Below, one piece after another: positions 1 through 8,343 of a stretch of DNA of 64,000 bases. The translations under genes were made by a program, and so were the position numbers. Below the pieces are notes generated by a model that was not told the DNA's origin, did not search any database, and saw only the letters and a list, made by a program, of their open reading frames with translations. Source of the stretch: Hyphomicrobiales bacterium. Its GTDB lineage: Bacteria; Pseudomonadota; Alphaproteobacteria; Rhizobiales; Rhizobiaceae. Numbering within the stretch: position 1 is the first letter of the stretch; each line of letters starts with the position of its first letter. The stretch is taken from positions 284,826 to 348,825 of the forward strand of contig UBXV01000014.1 of NCBI GenBank assembly GCA_900469625.1, given 5' to 3'.

Positions 1-1385
1 GCGGCGTTCTGCTGGGTGATCTGGTCCATCTGGCCGATGGCCGTGTTGACCGCCTGCAGGCCCTGCGCCTGTTCGGCGGTGCTGGCGCGGATGTTGCCGA
101 AGACCGAGCTGACCTCGACCACCTGCGAAACGATCTGCTGCAGCGACTGGGCAACCTGGTTGACCGAGTTGACGCCGTCATCGACCTGGCCGCGCGACTT
201 GGCGATCAGGCCCTGGATGTCCTTGGCCGCATCGGCGCAGCGCTGGGCAAGCGCGCGCACTTCGGAGGCGACAACGGCAAAGCCCCTGCCAGCCTCGCCG
301 GCACGCGCCGCCTCGATGCCGGCGTTGAGCGCCAGCAGATTGGTCTGGAAGGCGATTTCGTCGATGACGTCGACGATGCGGGCAATGCTTGCCGACGACG
401 TCTGGATTTCCTGCATCACCTCGATCGCGTGGGTAACGATCTCGCCGCTCTGCTCGGCATTGGCGCGGGCGGCGATCACGGTCGAATTCGCCTGATCGGC
501 GCCTTCGGCCGTCTGCTTGACCGTGCGCGTCACCTGCTCGACGGCTGCAGCCGTCTCCTCGAGGTTGGCCGCCTGGCGCTCCGTGCGCTTGGCGAGGTCG
601 TCGGCAGCCGCCGCAATCTCCTTGGCGCTCAGATGGATCTGGCTGGCGCCGGCCTCGATGCCGCCGATCGCGCGGGCAAGCTCGCTGATCGCATGGTTGA
701 AGTTCTCGCCGAGCTCCTCGTAGGCGACCGGAAGATCGGCCGCGATGCGCGCCGTCAGATCGCCGTCGGAAATCTTCTTCAGCGCCACGCCGAAGGTCTG
801 GCTGACGAGCTTGCGCTCGGTTGCCAGCACCTCTTCCTGGACCGCGCGCTGCTTGGTCACGTCGGAGGCGTCCATATAGACCGAGATCGACAGATCCATG
901 TCGAGGAACATGCCCTTGACGAGGCTCGACAGCATTGCGCTCATCTCTTCGGCCGACGTTGCCTGGCGCGAGAACATGCCGCCCTTCGGCCAGTGCGCCT
1001 TGACGATCTCGGTGATCAGGTGCTCGGCGATCAGCGCGTAGCCGCCGATGTACCAGCGCGGCTCGAGCCCGATGCGGGCATGCACCTGGCCGATGGTGCG
1101 AACCTTCGCACCGTATTCGTCGTTGAAATTGGCGTCGGCGATATTGGCCCAGTGGCCAACCTGCGCGCCCTTGGCGCGGTTGATATGCGCATCCGACGAG
1201 AAGAAGCGGTTGGTCTCCGGCGTCTTCTTGACCCGGGCGTAGAACTTGTCGAGCGCCGGCGCCAGCTCCTTTTCGAGGATCGGCTTCAGGGCCTTCAGGC
1301 TGGCCTTGGCGGCATCGTCGAGCGCCATGAAATTGAGACGACCGGCGATGTCTTCCTTGCCGGCAGCGACGTGTTCCGTTTTCAT
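1..1385 (-). CDS. Globin-coupled, soluble methyl-accepting chemotaxis protein (3' end outside window)
   Basis: This is a cytoplasmic chemoreceptor, and the reading frame runs off the left edge without a stop. The first ~170 residues form a protoglobin sensor domain with the hallmark segment [11 protein letters not shown]; His102 in it is the expected proximal haem ligand, as in HemAT. A HAMP-like stretch (SDGDLTARI) and a long MCP signalling domain with the [20 protein letters not shown] hairpin tip follow. No transmembrane segment is visible. The family senses oxygen or redox state and signals to CheA/CheW. The ATG at 1385 is used because the globin domain begins directly after it. Rhizobial cytosolic receptors such as IcpA are possible orthologues. 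Family assignment is sure; ligand is inferred. Confidence 0.9.
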   Translation of the reverse strand, partial: MKTEHVAAGKEDIAGRLNFMALDDAAKASLKALKPILEKELAPALDKFYARVKKTPETNRFFSSDAHINRAKGAQVGHWANIADANFNDEYGAKVRTIGQVHARIGLEPRWYIGGYALIAEHLITEIVKAHWPKGGMFSRQATSAEEMSAMLSSLVKGMFLDMDLSISVYMDASDVTKQRAVQEEVLATERKLVSQTFGVALKKISDGDLTARIAADLPVAYEELGENFNHAISELARAIGGIEAGASQIHLSAKEIAAAADDLAKRTERQAANLEETAAAVEQVTRTVKQTAEGADQANSTVIAARANAEQSGEIVTHAIEVMQEIQTSSASIARIVDVIDEIAFQTNLLALNAGIEAARAGEAGRGFAVVASEVRALAQRCADAAKDIQGLIAKSRGQVDDGVNSVNQVAQSLQQIVSQVVEVSSVFGNIRASTAEQAQGLQAVNTAIGQMDQITQQNA

Positions 1386-1592
1386 GCGCGACTTCCCTGC
1401 ATGCTCTTGCTGGATCATGGAAGCTGGACGGGAGACCAAGGGGTCGGATCCGCAATCCTTGCCGCAATCATGGCGGCTATCTGCACCCCGGCAAACCGCC
1501 TTCAGGTACAATCACTTTCCATCGGCACTCGTATAAGCCCATGGTAAAGGAAGCCTTACGGGAAACAGCCATTTCGGGTAACCGCAACGCGT

Positions 1593-1628
1593 TTCAACCG
1601 GAATTGACGTCCGTCAATTCCGGTTGAA
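1593..1628. repeat. Perfect 17-bp inverted repeat (36-bp palindrome)
   Basis: Arms 1593-1609 (TTCAACCGGAATTGACG) and 1612-1628 are exact reverse complements separated by two bases. It lies 30 bp past the stop of the ParA-like gene and about 210 bp upstream of the chemoreceptor start. There is no T-run on either strand, so it is not a classical intrinsic terminator. It could be a Rho-assisted end hairpin or a protein-binding palindrome. The rest of 1386-1658 shows no gene. Confidence 0.7.
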
Positions 1629-1658
1629 GTCAATGTCTTGAATGTGTGTGCAGCCAGT

Positions 1659-2375
1659 TCAGGCCGCGCGCCGGGCCCAGGCTGGGGCGCGCGAAGCCCA
1701 GGAACGGCGGGCTTTTACAGGCATCAGCGCCTGCACTTCCCTGGCAAGGGCCAAGGCGTTTTCACGTGCCTTGTCGAGATTGCTGACCCGGGTTTCGTCC
1801 ATGGACTGCAGCGTTCCGCCGCAGTCGAAGATCTCGCGATAGGCAACGCGTTCGACGATCGGCGTGTCGAGCACGCTGACACCGCGCGAGGCAAGCAGTG
1901 TCTTGATCGTCTGCAGTGCGCGCGTCGTCACCAGCGAATTGACGCGGGTGAGAACGACGGAATGATTGATGCGGACGCGAGCCCGCTCTTCGATCTGGCG
2001 GATGAGCTCGAGGATCTGCACGGCGCCGCGCGCATCCATGGCACAGCCCTGCACCGGTATCAGCACCTGGTCGGAAAGGGCGAGCGCCAGCGCGACGATC
2101 TGGTCCTTGGCGCCGGCGAGGTCGATGATGATGTAGTCGGCCTCGTCCTTCATCTCCCGGATATGACATTCGAGAGAGGCCGGCGTGATGTGGGAGATGA
2201 CCGAGAGATTGGCGATCTGGCCGGAGTTTTCCGCCCAGCTGGTGATCCAACGCTGCGGATCGGCATCGAGGACGACAACGCGGTGTCCCTGCCTTGCCAG
2301 TTCCGTCGACAGGATCAGCGCCGCCGTCGTCTTGCCCGCGCCGCCCTTTGCATTGGCGAAAGTGATGACCGCCAT
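1659..2375 (-). CDS. Orphan ParA/VirC1-like P-loop ATPase
   Basis: A 238-residue MinD/ParA-type ATPase. The deviant Walker A motif KGGAGKTTAA lies at the N-terminus, followed by VVLDADPQRWITSW (Walker A') and YIIIDLAGAKDQIV (Walker B). Short size, the sequence of the Walker A' region and absence of an HTH domain resemble VirC1-like orphan ParA proteins rather than chromosomal ParA. Such proteins position DNA or protein complexes on the nucleoid or at the pole. The ATG at 2375 is preferred over longer in-frame starts because GAGGA lies just upstream and the protein then begins directly with the conserved beta strand. No ParB neighbour is present, so the cargo is unknown. Confidence 0.85.
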   Translation of the reverse strand: MAVITFANAKGGAGKTTAALILSTELARQGHRVVVLDADPQRWITSWAENSGQIANLSVISHITPASLECHIREMKDEADYIIIDLAGAKDQIVALALALSDQVLIPVQGCAMDARGAVQILELIRQIEERARVRINHSVVLTRVNSLVTTRALQTIKTLLASRGVSVLDTPIVERVAYREIFDCGGTLQSMDETRVSNLDKARENALALAREVQALMPVKARRSWASRAPAWARRAA

Positions 2376-2504
2376 CTTATTCCTCATTTTCTGCTCTGTT
2401 CCCGCGCCCTGCCCGACCGAAGCGTCGAACAAGCAGTGCCGCTTAATAGAACCTTTCAGAACATGGTTAACGAAACGGAAATTTTCGCGGGCGAAGATTA
2501 ACAC

Positions 2505-2528
2505 CCGCCCGCGCGGGGGCGCGGGCGG
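2505..2528. repeat. All-GC 10-bp hairpin
   Basis: CCGCCCGCGC (2505-2514) and its exact complement (2519-2528) enclose a GGGG loop. It sits between the terminator of the amine operon and the start of the ParA-like gene. Apart from this and the terminator, the 2376-2611 gap holds no gene and presumably carries the promoter of the ParA-like gene. Confidence 0.55.
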
Positions 2529-2529
2529 A

Positions 2530-2568
2530 AACACGAAAAGCCCGGAAAACCATGGGCTTCCGGGCTTT
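2530..2568 (-). terminator. Rho-independent terminator of the alcohol dehydrogenase operon
   Basis: An 11-bp perfect stem (AAAGCCCGGAA at 2537-2547 with TTCCGGGCTTT at 2558-2568, 10-nt loop) lies 44 bp downstream of the alcohol dehydrogenase stop. Read on the minus strand the stem is followed by TTTTCGTGTTT. It is the natural end of the minus-strand transcript coming from 9126. Confidence 0.75.
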
Positions 2569-2611
2569 GAGAAAAATTAACGCTCAGAGGCATCCGGCAA
2601 GCCACCGGGGC

Positions 2612-3757
2612 TCAGATGCACTCCCTGAACAGCGTCTTGGCCGCATCGAGCGTCAGTTCGACCGGGTTGCCGCCGGCGGTCGGGTCGACGATCGCCATTT
2701 CCGACATTTCGTCGATGCGGTCGGTGCCGACGCCGAGTGCGGCAAGCTTGTCGGGAACGCCGAGTTCTTCGCGCAGCTTCAAGACATAGTCGTAGAAACC
2801 GTCGAAGCCGCCGGAGATGCCGAGATAGGCGGCAGCCCGCACGATCTTGTCCTCGATCGCCGAACGGTTGAAGCGCAGCACCGGCGGCATCACCACGGCA
2901 TTCGTCATGCCATGGTGGGTGTTGTAGATCGCGCCGACAGGATGCGAGAGCGAATGGATGGCGCCAAGACCCTTCTGGAAGGCCACGGCCCCCATGGCGG
3001 CAGCACTCATCATGTTGGCGCGGGCCTCGATATCGCCGCCGTCCTTGTAGGCGCGCGGCAGATATTCTTTCACCAGCCGCATGCCTTCGAGCGCGATGCC
3101 GGCAGACATCGGATGGTAGAATGGCGAAGAATAGGCTTCCAGGCAATGAGCAAAGGCGTCCATGCCGGTGCCGGCGGTGATCACCTTGGGCATGCCGACC
3201 GTCAGTTCCGGATCGCAGATGGTGACGGCGGGCAGGAACTTCGGATGGAAGATCACTTTCTTCACATGGCTTGCCGAATTGGTGATGACGCTGGCGCGGC
3301 CGACTTCCGAGCCGGTGCCGGCGGTCGTCGGCACCGCGACGATCGGCGCGATGCCCTCGACGCTGGCACGCGTCCACCAGTCGCCGACGTCCTCGAAGTC
3401 CCAGACGGGACGCGTCTGCCCGGCCATGAAGGCCACGCACTTGCCGAGGTCGAGGCCGGAGCCGCCGCCGAAGGCGACGACGCCGTCATGGCCGCCATCC
3501 TTGAAGGCCTTGACGCCGGCCGCCAGGTTCACATCGTTCGGGTTCGGATCGACATCGGCGAAGATCGCCCGGCCGAGGCCGTTGGCCTCGAGGATATCGA
3601 GCGCATTCTGCGTGATCGCCATCGGCGCCAGGCCACGGTCGGTGATCAGAAGCGGCTTCTTCATGCCGGCCGCCTTGCAATGGTCGGCAAGCTCCTTGAT
3701 CCGGCCGGCGCCAAACTTGATGGCGGTCGGATAGCTCCAGTTCGCGGTGATCGTCAT
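2612..3757 (-). CDS. Iron-containing (type III) alcohol dehydrogenase
   Basis: A 381-residue NAD(P)-dependent metal alcohol dehydrogenase. Visible family marks are the dinucleotide-binding GGGSGLDLGK, the PTTAGTGSEVG segment, and the metal-binding pair of regions around MDAFAHCLEAY and HSLSHPVGAIYNTHHG. The ATG at 3757 overlaps the stop of the upstream aldehyde dehydrogenase by four bases (ATGA), implying translational coupling. In context with a glutamine-synthetase-like ligase and an aldehyde dehydrogenase it most likely oxidises a hydroxyl group of an amine-derived intermediate to an aldehyde. The exact substrate is inferred from context only. Confidence 0.88.
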   Translation of the reverse strand: MTITANWSYPTAIKFGAGRIKELADHCKAAGMKKPLLITDRGLAPMAITQNALDILEANGLGRAIFADVDPNPNDVNLAAGVKAFKDGGHDGVVAFGGGSGLDLGKCVAFMAGQTRPVWDFEDVGDWWTRASVEGIAPIVAVPTTAGTGSEVGRASVITNSASHVKKVIFHPKFLPAVTICDPELTVGMPKVITAGTGMDAFAHCLEAYSSPFYHPMSAGIALEGMRLVKEYLPRAYKDGGDIEARANMMSAAAMGAVAFQKGLGAIHSLSHPVGAIYNTHHGMTNAVVMPPVLRFNRSAIEDKIVRAAAYLGISGGFDGFYDYVLKLREELGVPDKLAALGVGTDRIDEMSEMAIVDPTAGGNPVELTLDAAKTLFRECI

Positions 3758-5139
3758 GCTGTGACTTTCTTCAGATGGTAGGATTTCGGACGGGTAAGGT
3801 TCTGGAAGCCGATGACCGAAAGCGAGCCGCCGCGGCCCGTTTCCTTGACACCGGTCCAGCAAAGCGCCGGATCGAGATAGTCGGCGCGGTTCATGAACAC
3901 GGTGCCGGTCTCAAGGTCGCGGCCAAGGCGCGAGGCGCGGTCGGCGTCCTTGGTCCACAGCGACACCGTCAGGCCGTACTGGCAATCGTTCATCAGCTCG
4001 ATCGCCTGGCTGTCGCTCTTCACCTTCATGATGCCGACTGCCGGGCCGAAGGTTTCCTCGCGCATGAAGGCCATGGAGTGGTCGACATCGACCAGCACCT
4101 GCGGCGCGAGATAGGCGCCGCCGTCGTCCTGCGGGAACAGTTTCGGATCGACCAGCGCCTTGGCGCCCTTGGAGATTGCGTCGGCGATCTGCTCGCGCAC
4201 CGTCGCGGCAAAGCGCTTGTGCGCCATCGGGCCGAGCGTCGTTTCCGGATCGAGCGGATTGCCGAGCTTGTAGTTCGAAACCCAGGCGACCGACTTCTCG
4301 ACGAAGGCGTCATAGAGCGTCTCGTGCACATAGATGCGCTCGATGCCGCAGCAGCACTGGCCGGAGTTGAAGGTGGCGCCATCCATCAGAGTGTCGACCG
4401 CAGCGTCAAGGTCGGCATCCTCCATGACATAGCCCGGATCCTTGCCGCCGAGTTCGAGGCCGAGACCGGTAAAGGTGCCGGCCGCCGCGCGCTCGATCGA
4501 CCGGCCGCCCTCGACCGAACCGGTGAAGTTGATGAAGTCGAAGCTTTTCGCCGCAATCAGCGCCGCCGTCGTCTCGTGGTCGAGGAAGACGTTCTGGAAC
4601 ACGTCGGCCGGAACGCCGGCCTCGACGAAGGCGCGCACCATGCGCTCGCCGACGAGGATCGTCTGGCTCGCATGCTTGATGATCACGGTGTTGCCGGCCA
4701 TCAGCGCCGGCGCAACCGTGTTGATCGCGGTCATATAAGGGTAGTTCCACGGCGCGATGACGAAGACGACACCATGCGGCTCGCGCTCGATGCGACGGCC
4801 GAAGCGGTCGCTGTCCTCGACGAGGATCGGCTTCAGCGCGTCGGCGGCAATCGAGGCGACATAGTTCGAACGCTCGTTGAAGCCCTTGAACTCGCCGCCA
4901 TAGCGCACCGGCCGGCCCATCTGCCACGCCAGCTCCGGCACGACCTCGTCGACCATCTCGTTGAGGCGGGCGACACCGGCCAGCACCAGATTGACGCGCT
5001 CGTCCAGCGGACGGCGGGCCCAGGCCCTTTGCGCCTGGCGGGCGTGGGCAACCACCTGCTTTGCCATGTCCAGCGGCAGCGCCGGGCGTTCGGCATAAAC
5101 CTCTCCGTTCACCGGAGAAATGCACTTGATCATGCTCAT
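3754..5139 (-). CDS. NAD-dependent aldehyde dehydrogenase
   Basis: A 461-residue ALDH superfamily enzyme that oxidises an aldehyde to a carboxylate. It shows the cofactor-site motif APWNYP, the general base Glu229 in LELGGKD and the nucleophilic Cys263 in FNSGQCC. It begins with ATG at 5139 behind GGAAG and overlaps the alcohol dehydrogenase start by four bases. Together the two dehydrogenases can take an alcohol to an acid. Position downstream of a gamma-glutamyl ligase suggests a gamma-glutamylated amino-aldehyde as substrate, analogous to PuuC or IpuI; this is inference. Confidence 0.9.
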   Translation of the reverse strand: MSMIKCISPVNGEVYAERPALPLDMAKQVVAHARQAQRAWARRPLDERVNLVLAGVARLNEMVDEVVPELAWQMGRPVRYGGEFKGFNERSNYVASIAADALKPILVEDSDRFGRRIEREPHGVVFVIAPWNYPYMTAINTVAPALMAGNTVIIKHASQTILVGERMVRAFVEAGVPADVFQNVFLDHETTAALIAAKSFDFINFTGSVEGGRSIERAAAGTFTGLGLELGGKDPGYVMEDADLDAAVDTLMDGATFNSGQCCCGIERIYVHETLYDAFVEKSVAWVSNYKLGNPLDPETTLGPMAHKRFAATVREQIADAISKGAKALVDPKLFPQDDGGAYLAPQVLVDVDHSMAFMREETFGPAVGIMKVKSDSQAIELMNDCQYGLTVSLWTKDADRASRLGRDLETGTVFMNRADYLDPALCWTGVKETGRGGSLSVIGFQNLTRPKSYHLKKVTA

Positions 5140-5171
5140 GATCGTCTTCCTGCTTCCATTTCGAATGACGG

Positions 5172-5200
5172 GTGGCCGGCCCTGGTTTTGGACCGGCCAC
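5172..5200. repeat. Intercistronic inverted repeat
   Basis: GTGGCCGG (5172-5179) and CCGGCCAC (5193-5200) form a perfect 8-bp stem in the 85-bp gap between the ligase and aldehyde dehydrogenase genes. There is no T-run, so it is more likely an mRNA-stabilising or processing hairpin than a terminator. Confidence 0.45.
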
Positions 5201-5224
5201 TGAAAACGTGACTAACAGGCCGCC

Positions 5225-6589
5225 TCAGGCCCGTTCGAAACCGCGCGCCACTTCCCAGTCGGTGACGCGGCGGTCGTATTCTTCCTGTTCCCACTCGGCG
5301 GCACGCACATAGTGGTCGATGACGTCGTCGCCGAAGGCCGCGCGCAGCATCTTCGAGCTGGTCAGCGCTTCGGTCGCAGCGCGCAGGGTGCGCGGGATTT
5401 CGCGCACATTCTTGCCGCCATAGGCGTCGCCGACAAACGGCGCCTCCAGTTCCATCTTGCCTTCGATACCGGAAATGCCGGCCGCGAGCAAAGCCGCGAA
5501 AGCGAGATAGGGGTTGAGGTCGGAGCCGCCGACGCGGCACTCGATGCGGATCGCCTTGGTATCCTCGCCGCACAGGCGATAGCCGGCCGTGCGGTTGTCC
5601 TTGCTCCACACCGCCTTGGTCGGCGCAAACGTGCCGGCCATGAAGCGCTTGTAGGAGTTGATGTAGGGCGCGAGGAAGTAGGTGATCTCGCTGGCGTGGC
5701 TGAGGAGCCCGGCCACATAGTGCCGCATCTGCTCCGACATGCCGTGCTTGCCGTCCTTGTCGAAGAATTTCGGCGTCTTGCCGTCGGCGCTCCACAGCGA
5801 CTGATGGATGTGCGAGGAGGAACCGGCAGCCTGATAGTTCCACTTGGCAAGGAATGTGATCGCCTTGCCACGCGACCAGGCGATTTCCTTGCAGCCGTTC
5901 TTGATGATCGCATGGCGGTCGGCCATCGTCAGCGCGTCGGCGTAGCGCACGTTGATCTCTTCCTGGCCCGCCGACGCTTCACCCTTGGAATTCTCGACCG
6001 GAATGTCGGCGCCCTGCAGGCCGTTGCGGATCGCCCGCATCACGTCTTCTTCCTTGGTGGTCTGGAAGATGTGGTAATCCTCGTTGTAGCCGCTGACGAG
6101 CTGCAGGTCGCGGTAGCCGGACTGGCGGGCGTCGTCATAGGTCTGGTCGAACAGGAAGAATTCGAGCTCGCTCGCCATGAAGGCCTTGAGGCCCATCGCC
6201 TCCAGCCGCGCGACCTGTTTCTTCAGGATCGCGCGCGGCGAATGCGGCACTTCCTCGTGGGTGTGGTGGTCGAGCATGTCGCAGAGCACAAGCGCGGTGC
6301 CCTCGAGCCACGGAATACGACGCAGCGTCGAAAGGTCCGGCTTCATCGTATAGTCGCCGTAGCCCTTCTCCCAGCTCGTCGCCTTGTAGCCGGAGACCGT
6401 CTCCATCTCCATGTCGGTCGCCAGCAGGTAGTTGCAGCTATGCGTTTCCTGCCAGGCGCTGTCGACGAAATACTGCGCGTGGAAGCGCTTACCCATCAGC
6501 CGGCCCTGCATGTCGACCTGGCAGGCGAGAACCGTATCGATGCGGCCGGCGGCAACATCCTCTTTCAATTGCTCAAACGAATAGCTCAT
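5225..6589 (-). CDS. Glutamine synthetase-like gamma-glutamyl-amide ligase (PuuA/IpuC type)
   Basis: A 454-residue member of the glutamine synthetase superfamily. Catalytic-site segments are present: SELEFFLFD (metal Glu), GQEEINVRYADAL, GSSSHIHQSLW and the arginine-rich NRTAGYR. The C-terminal adenylylation motif of true GlnA is absent, and length fits PuuA-type enzymes that couple glutamate to an amine using ATP. It lies in an operon with a permease, an aldehyde dehydrogenase and an alcohol dehydrogenase but no other nitrogen-assimilation gene. The ATG at 6589 is chosen; a TTG one codon earlier is less likely. Substrate is unknown; an amino alcohol fits the neighbours. Confidence 0.85.
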   Translation of the reverse strand: MSYSFEQLKEDVAAGRIDTVLACQVDMQGRLMGKRFHAQYFVDSAWQETHSCNYLLATDMEMETVSGYKATSWEKGYGDYTMKPDLSTLRRIPWLEGTALVLCDMLDHHTHEEVPHSPRAILKKQVARLEAMGLKAFMASELEFFLFDQTYDDARQSGYRDLQLVSGYNEDYHIFQTTKEEDVMRAIRNGLQGADIPVENSKGEASAGQEEINVRYADALTMADRHAIIKNGCKEIAWSRGKAITFLAKWNYQAAGSSSHIHQSLWSADGKTPKFFDKDGKHGMSEQMRHYVAGLLSHASEITYFLAPYINSYKRFMAGTFAPTKAVWSKDNRTAGYRLCGEDTKAIRIECRVGGSDLNPYLAFAALLAAGISGIEGKMELEAPFVGDAYGGKNVREIPRTLRAATEALTSSKMLRAAFGDDVIDHYVRAAEWEQEEYDRRVTDWEVARGFERA

Positions 6590-6634
6590 CAAAATTCATC
6601 CCATGTTTCGGCAAGCGGCCGTTCCCGTGGCCGC

Positions 6635-6670
6635 AAAAAGAAAGGCGGAAGCTGCAGATGCGCTCCCGCC
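6635..6670 (-). terminator. Intra-operon terminator/attenuator
   Basis: On the minus strand GGCGGGAGC (6670-6662) pairs fully, with one G-U, to GCTTCCGCC (6652-6644) and is followed by TTTCTTTTT. It lies between the permease stop and the ligase start, so it probably causes partial termination and lowers expression of the three distal enzyme genes relative to the permease. Confidence 0.65.
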
Positions 6671-6684
6671 CATTTTATTGTTGC

Positions 6685-8232
6685 TTAGACTTGGCCGACG
6701 GCCTTTTCGGCAGCGGCGATTTCGGCCTGGCGACGGGCGACTTCTTCGCCGATCGGCGGGCCGCGGAAGCGGCGGCTTTCAAGGCCGAACCAGATGATCG
6801 CGGTCAGGACCAGGAAGCCGACGGTGATGTAGAGCGCCCAGTCGTTCGGCGGCTGGATGCCGAGGATGAAGATCAGCGCCATGGCGATGATCGACAGCAC
6901 CGCGAAGAGCTTGAACATGCCCTCGCCGAGGTTCCACGGACCCATCTTGTCCCACTTCGAGGTGCCCCAGGCGAAGAGACCGAGCGTGATCGGGATCGCG
7001 AAGGAGAAGAACAGGAAGATGACCGTGCACGACACGACGATGGTGTAGACCGGCGTTTCGCCGATCGCGACCAGCGACGAGCCCCACACGAACAGCACGG
7101 CGAGGATCGAACCGGTCCAGATCGCCGCAACCGGCGTGCGATAGGTCGGGCTGACCTTGGCCAGAGCCTTGGATGCCGGCAGGCCGCCGTCACGCGAGAA
7201 GGCGAAGATCATGCGCGAGACCGAGGTCACGGTCGCCAGGCCGCACAGCCACTGGCTGACGAGGATGGCGAGGTAGAGCACGTCCTTGATGACAGGGTGA
7301 ACCTGCGCGTCCATCGCCCAGAAGAACACGTTCCAGCCCTGCTTGGCGGCCTCGTCCATGTTCGGCAGCATCAGCACGAAGGAGCAAAGCATGATGTAGC
7401 CGAACAGCGCCGACCACAGCACCGACGAGACCATGCCGCGCGGCACGGATTCGGCGGCCTTGACGGTCTCTTCCGAAGTGTGCGCGGAGGCATCGTAGCC
7501 GGTGATGGTGTAGATCGGCAGAAGCAGGCCGAGCAGGAAGACCCAGGAGCCCGAGGTCGTCGGCCAGACGTTGCCGCCGGCTTCACCGGAATAGTTGGAG
7601 AAGGTGAAGAGGCGCGCGATATCGTAGCTGTCGGCGGCAACCAGGCAGACGAGTGCAAGCAGGATCGACGTCGCGAAGATCAGGTAGCCCGAGAAGTCGG
7701 TGAGCTTGGCCGTCAGCCCGATGCCCATGTGGTTGACCAGCGCCTGCGCGCCGGTGATGACGGCCAGGAAGACGATCCGGGTCAGCGTCGTATCGGCAAG
7801 GCCGAAATACGGCGTGCCGAACGAGCCCATGAAGAAGTAGTAGGTGCCGACATTGATCGCACCGAGAACGGTGACGAGACCGAGCAGGTTGAACCAGGCG
7901 GTCAGCCAGCCGGTGAAGCGGTTGCCGAGGATCGAGCCCCAGTGATAAAGCCCGCCGGCGGTCGGATAGGCGGAGCTGATCTGCGCCATGGCGACGGCAA
8001 AGACGAGCGAGATGAAGCAGCCGAGCGGCCAGCCGATGCCGATTGCGGCCCCACCCGCGCCCGACGTTGCCTGGGCCAGCGAATTGATGCCGCCGGAGAG
8101 AATGCAGATGATCGAGAACGAGACCGCGAAGTTCGAGAACTGGCTCATGCGCCGCTCGAGCTCCTGGGCATAGCCCATCGAGTGCAGGACCTGCATGTCC
8201 TGCTTTTTGTCGTGATCACTGTAGTCTGACAT
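6685..8232 (-). CDS. APC-family amino acid/amine permease
   Basis: A 515-residue inner-membrane transporter with about twelve hydrophobic helices and the N-terminal APC signature (FAVSFSIICILSGGINSL, then AYPTAGGLYHWG). It resembles the eukaryotic-type GABA/choline permease subfamily. It would import an amine or amino acid by proton symport. The ATG at 8232 follows the hydrolase gene after 111 bp. Operon position implies that it supplies the substrate of the gamma-glutamyl ligase. Confidence 0.87.
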   Translation of the reverse strand: MSDYSDHDKKQDMQVLHSMGYAQELERRMSQFSNFAVSFSIICILSGGINSLAQATSGAGGAAIGIGWPLGCFISLVFAVAMAQISSAYPTAGGLYHWGSILGNRFTGWLTAWFNLLGLVTVLGAINVGTYYFFMGSFGTPYFGLADTTLTRIVFLAVITGAQALVNHMGIGLTAKLTDFSGYLIFATSILLALVCLVAADSYDIARLFTFSNYSGEAGGNVWPTTSGSWVFLLGLLLPIYTITGYDASAHTSEETVKAAESVPRGMVSSVLWSALFGYIMLCSFVLMLPNMDEAAKQGWNVFFWAMDAQVHPVIKDVLYLAILVSQWLCGLATVTSVSRMIFAFSRDGGLPASKALAKVSPTYRTPVAAIWTGSILAVLFVWGSSLVAIGETPVYTIVVSCTVIFLFFSFAIPITLGLFAWGTSKWDKMGPWNLGEGMFKLFAVLSIIAMALIFILGIQPPNDWALYITVGFLVLTAIIWFGLESRRFRGPPIGEEVARRQAEIAAAEKAVGQV

Positions 8233-8343
8233 ATTTCTTCCCCTGATTTCTCCGACCCCGCCACCCCATTGCGGCAGGATCCCATCACTACCCGCCCCGG
8301 CTGGCCGGAACAGGACCGCGGCTATGCCGCTCCCCAGGGTCTT

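Noticed and set aside
1593..1628. parS-type centromere site
   Set aside because: The sequence does not match the TGTTTCACGTGAAACA consensus, and no ParB gene is present.
6658..8229. A 523-codon frame on the plus strand opposite the APC permease
   Set aside because: Its translation is extremely rich in charged residues with no domain, and mirrors the permease codons on the other strand.
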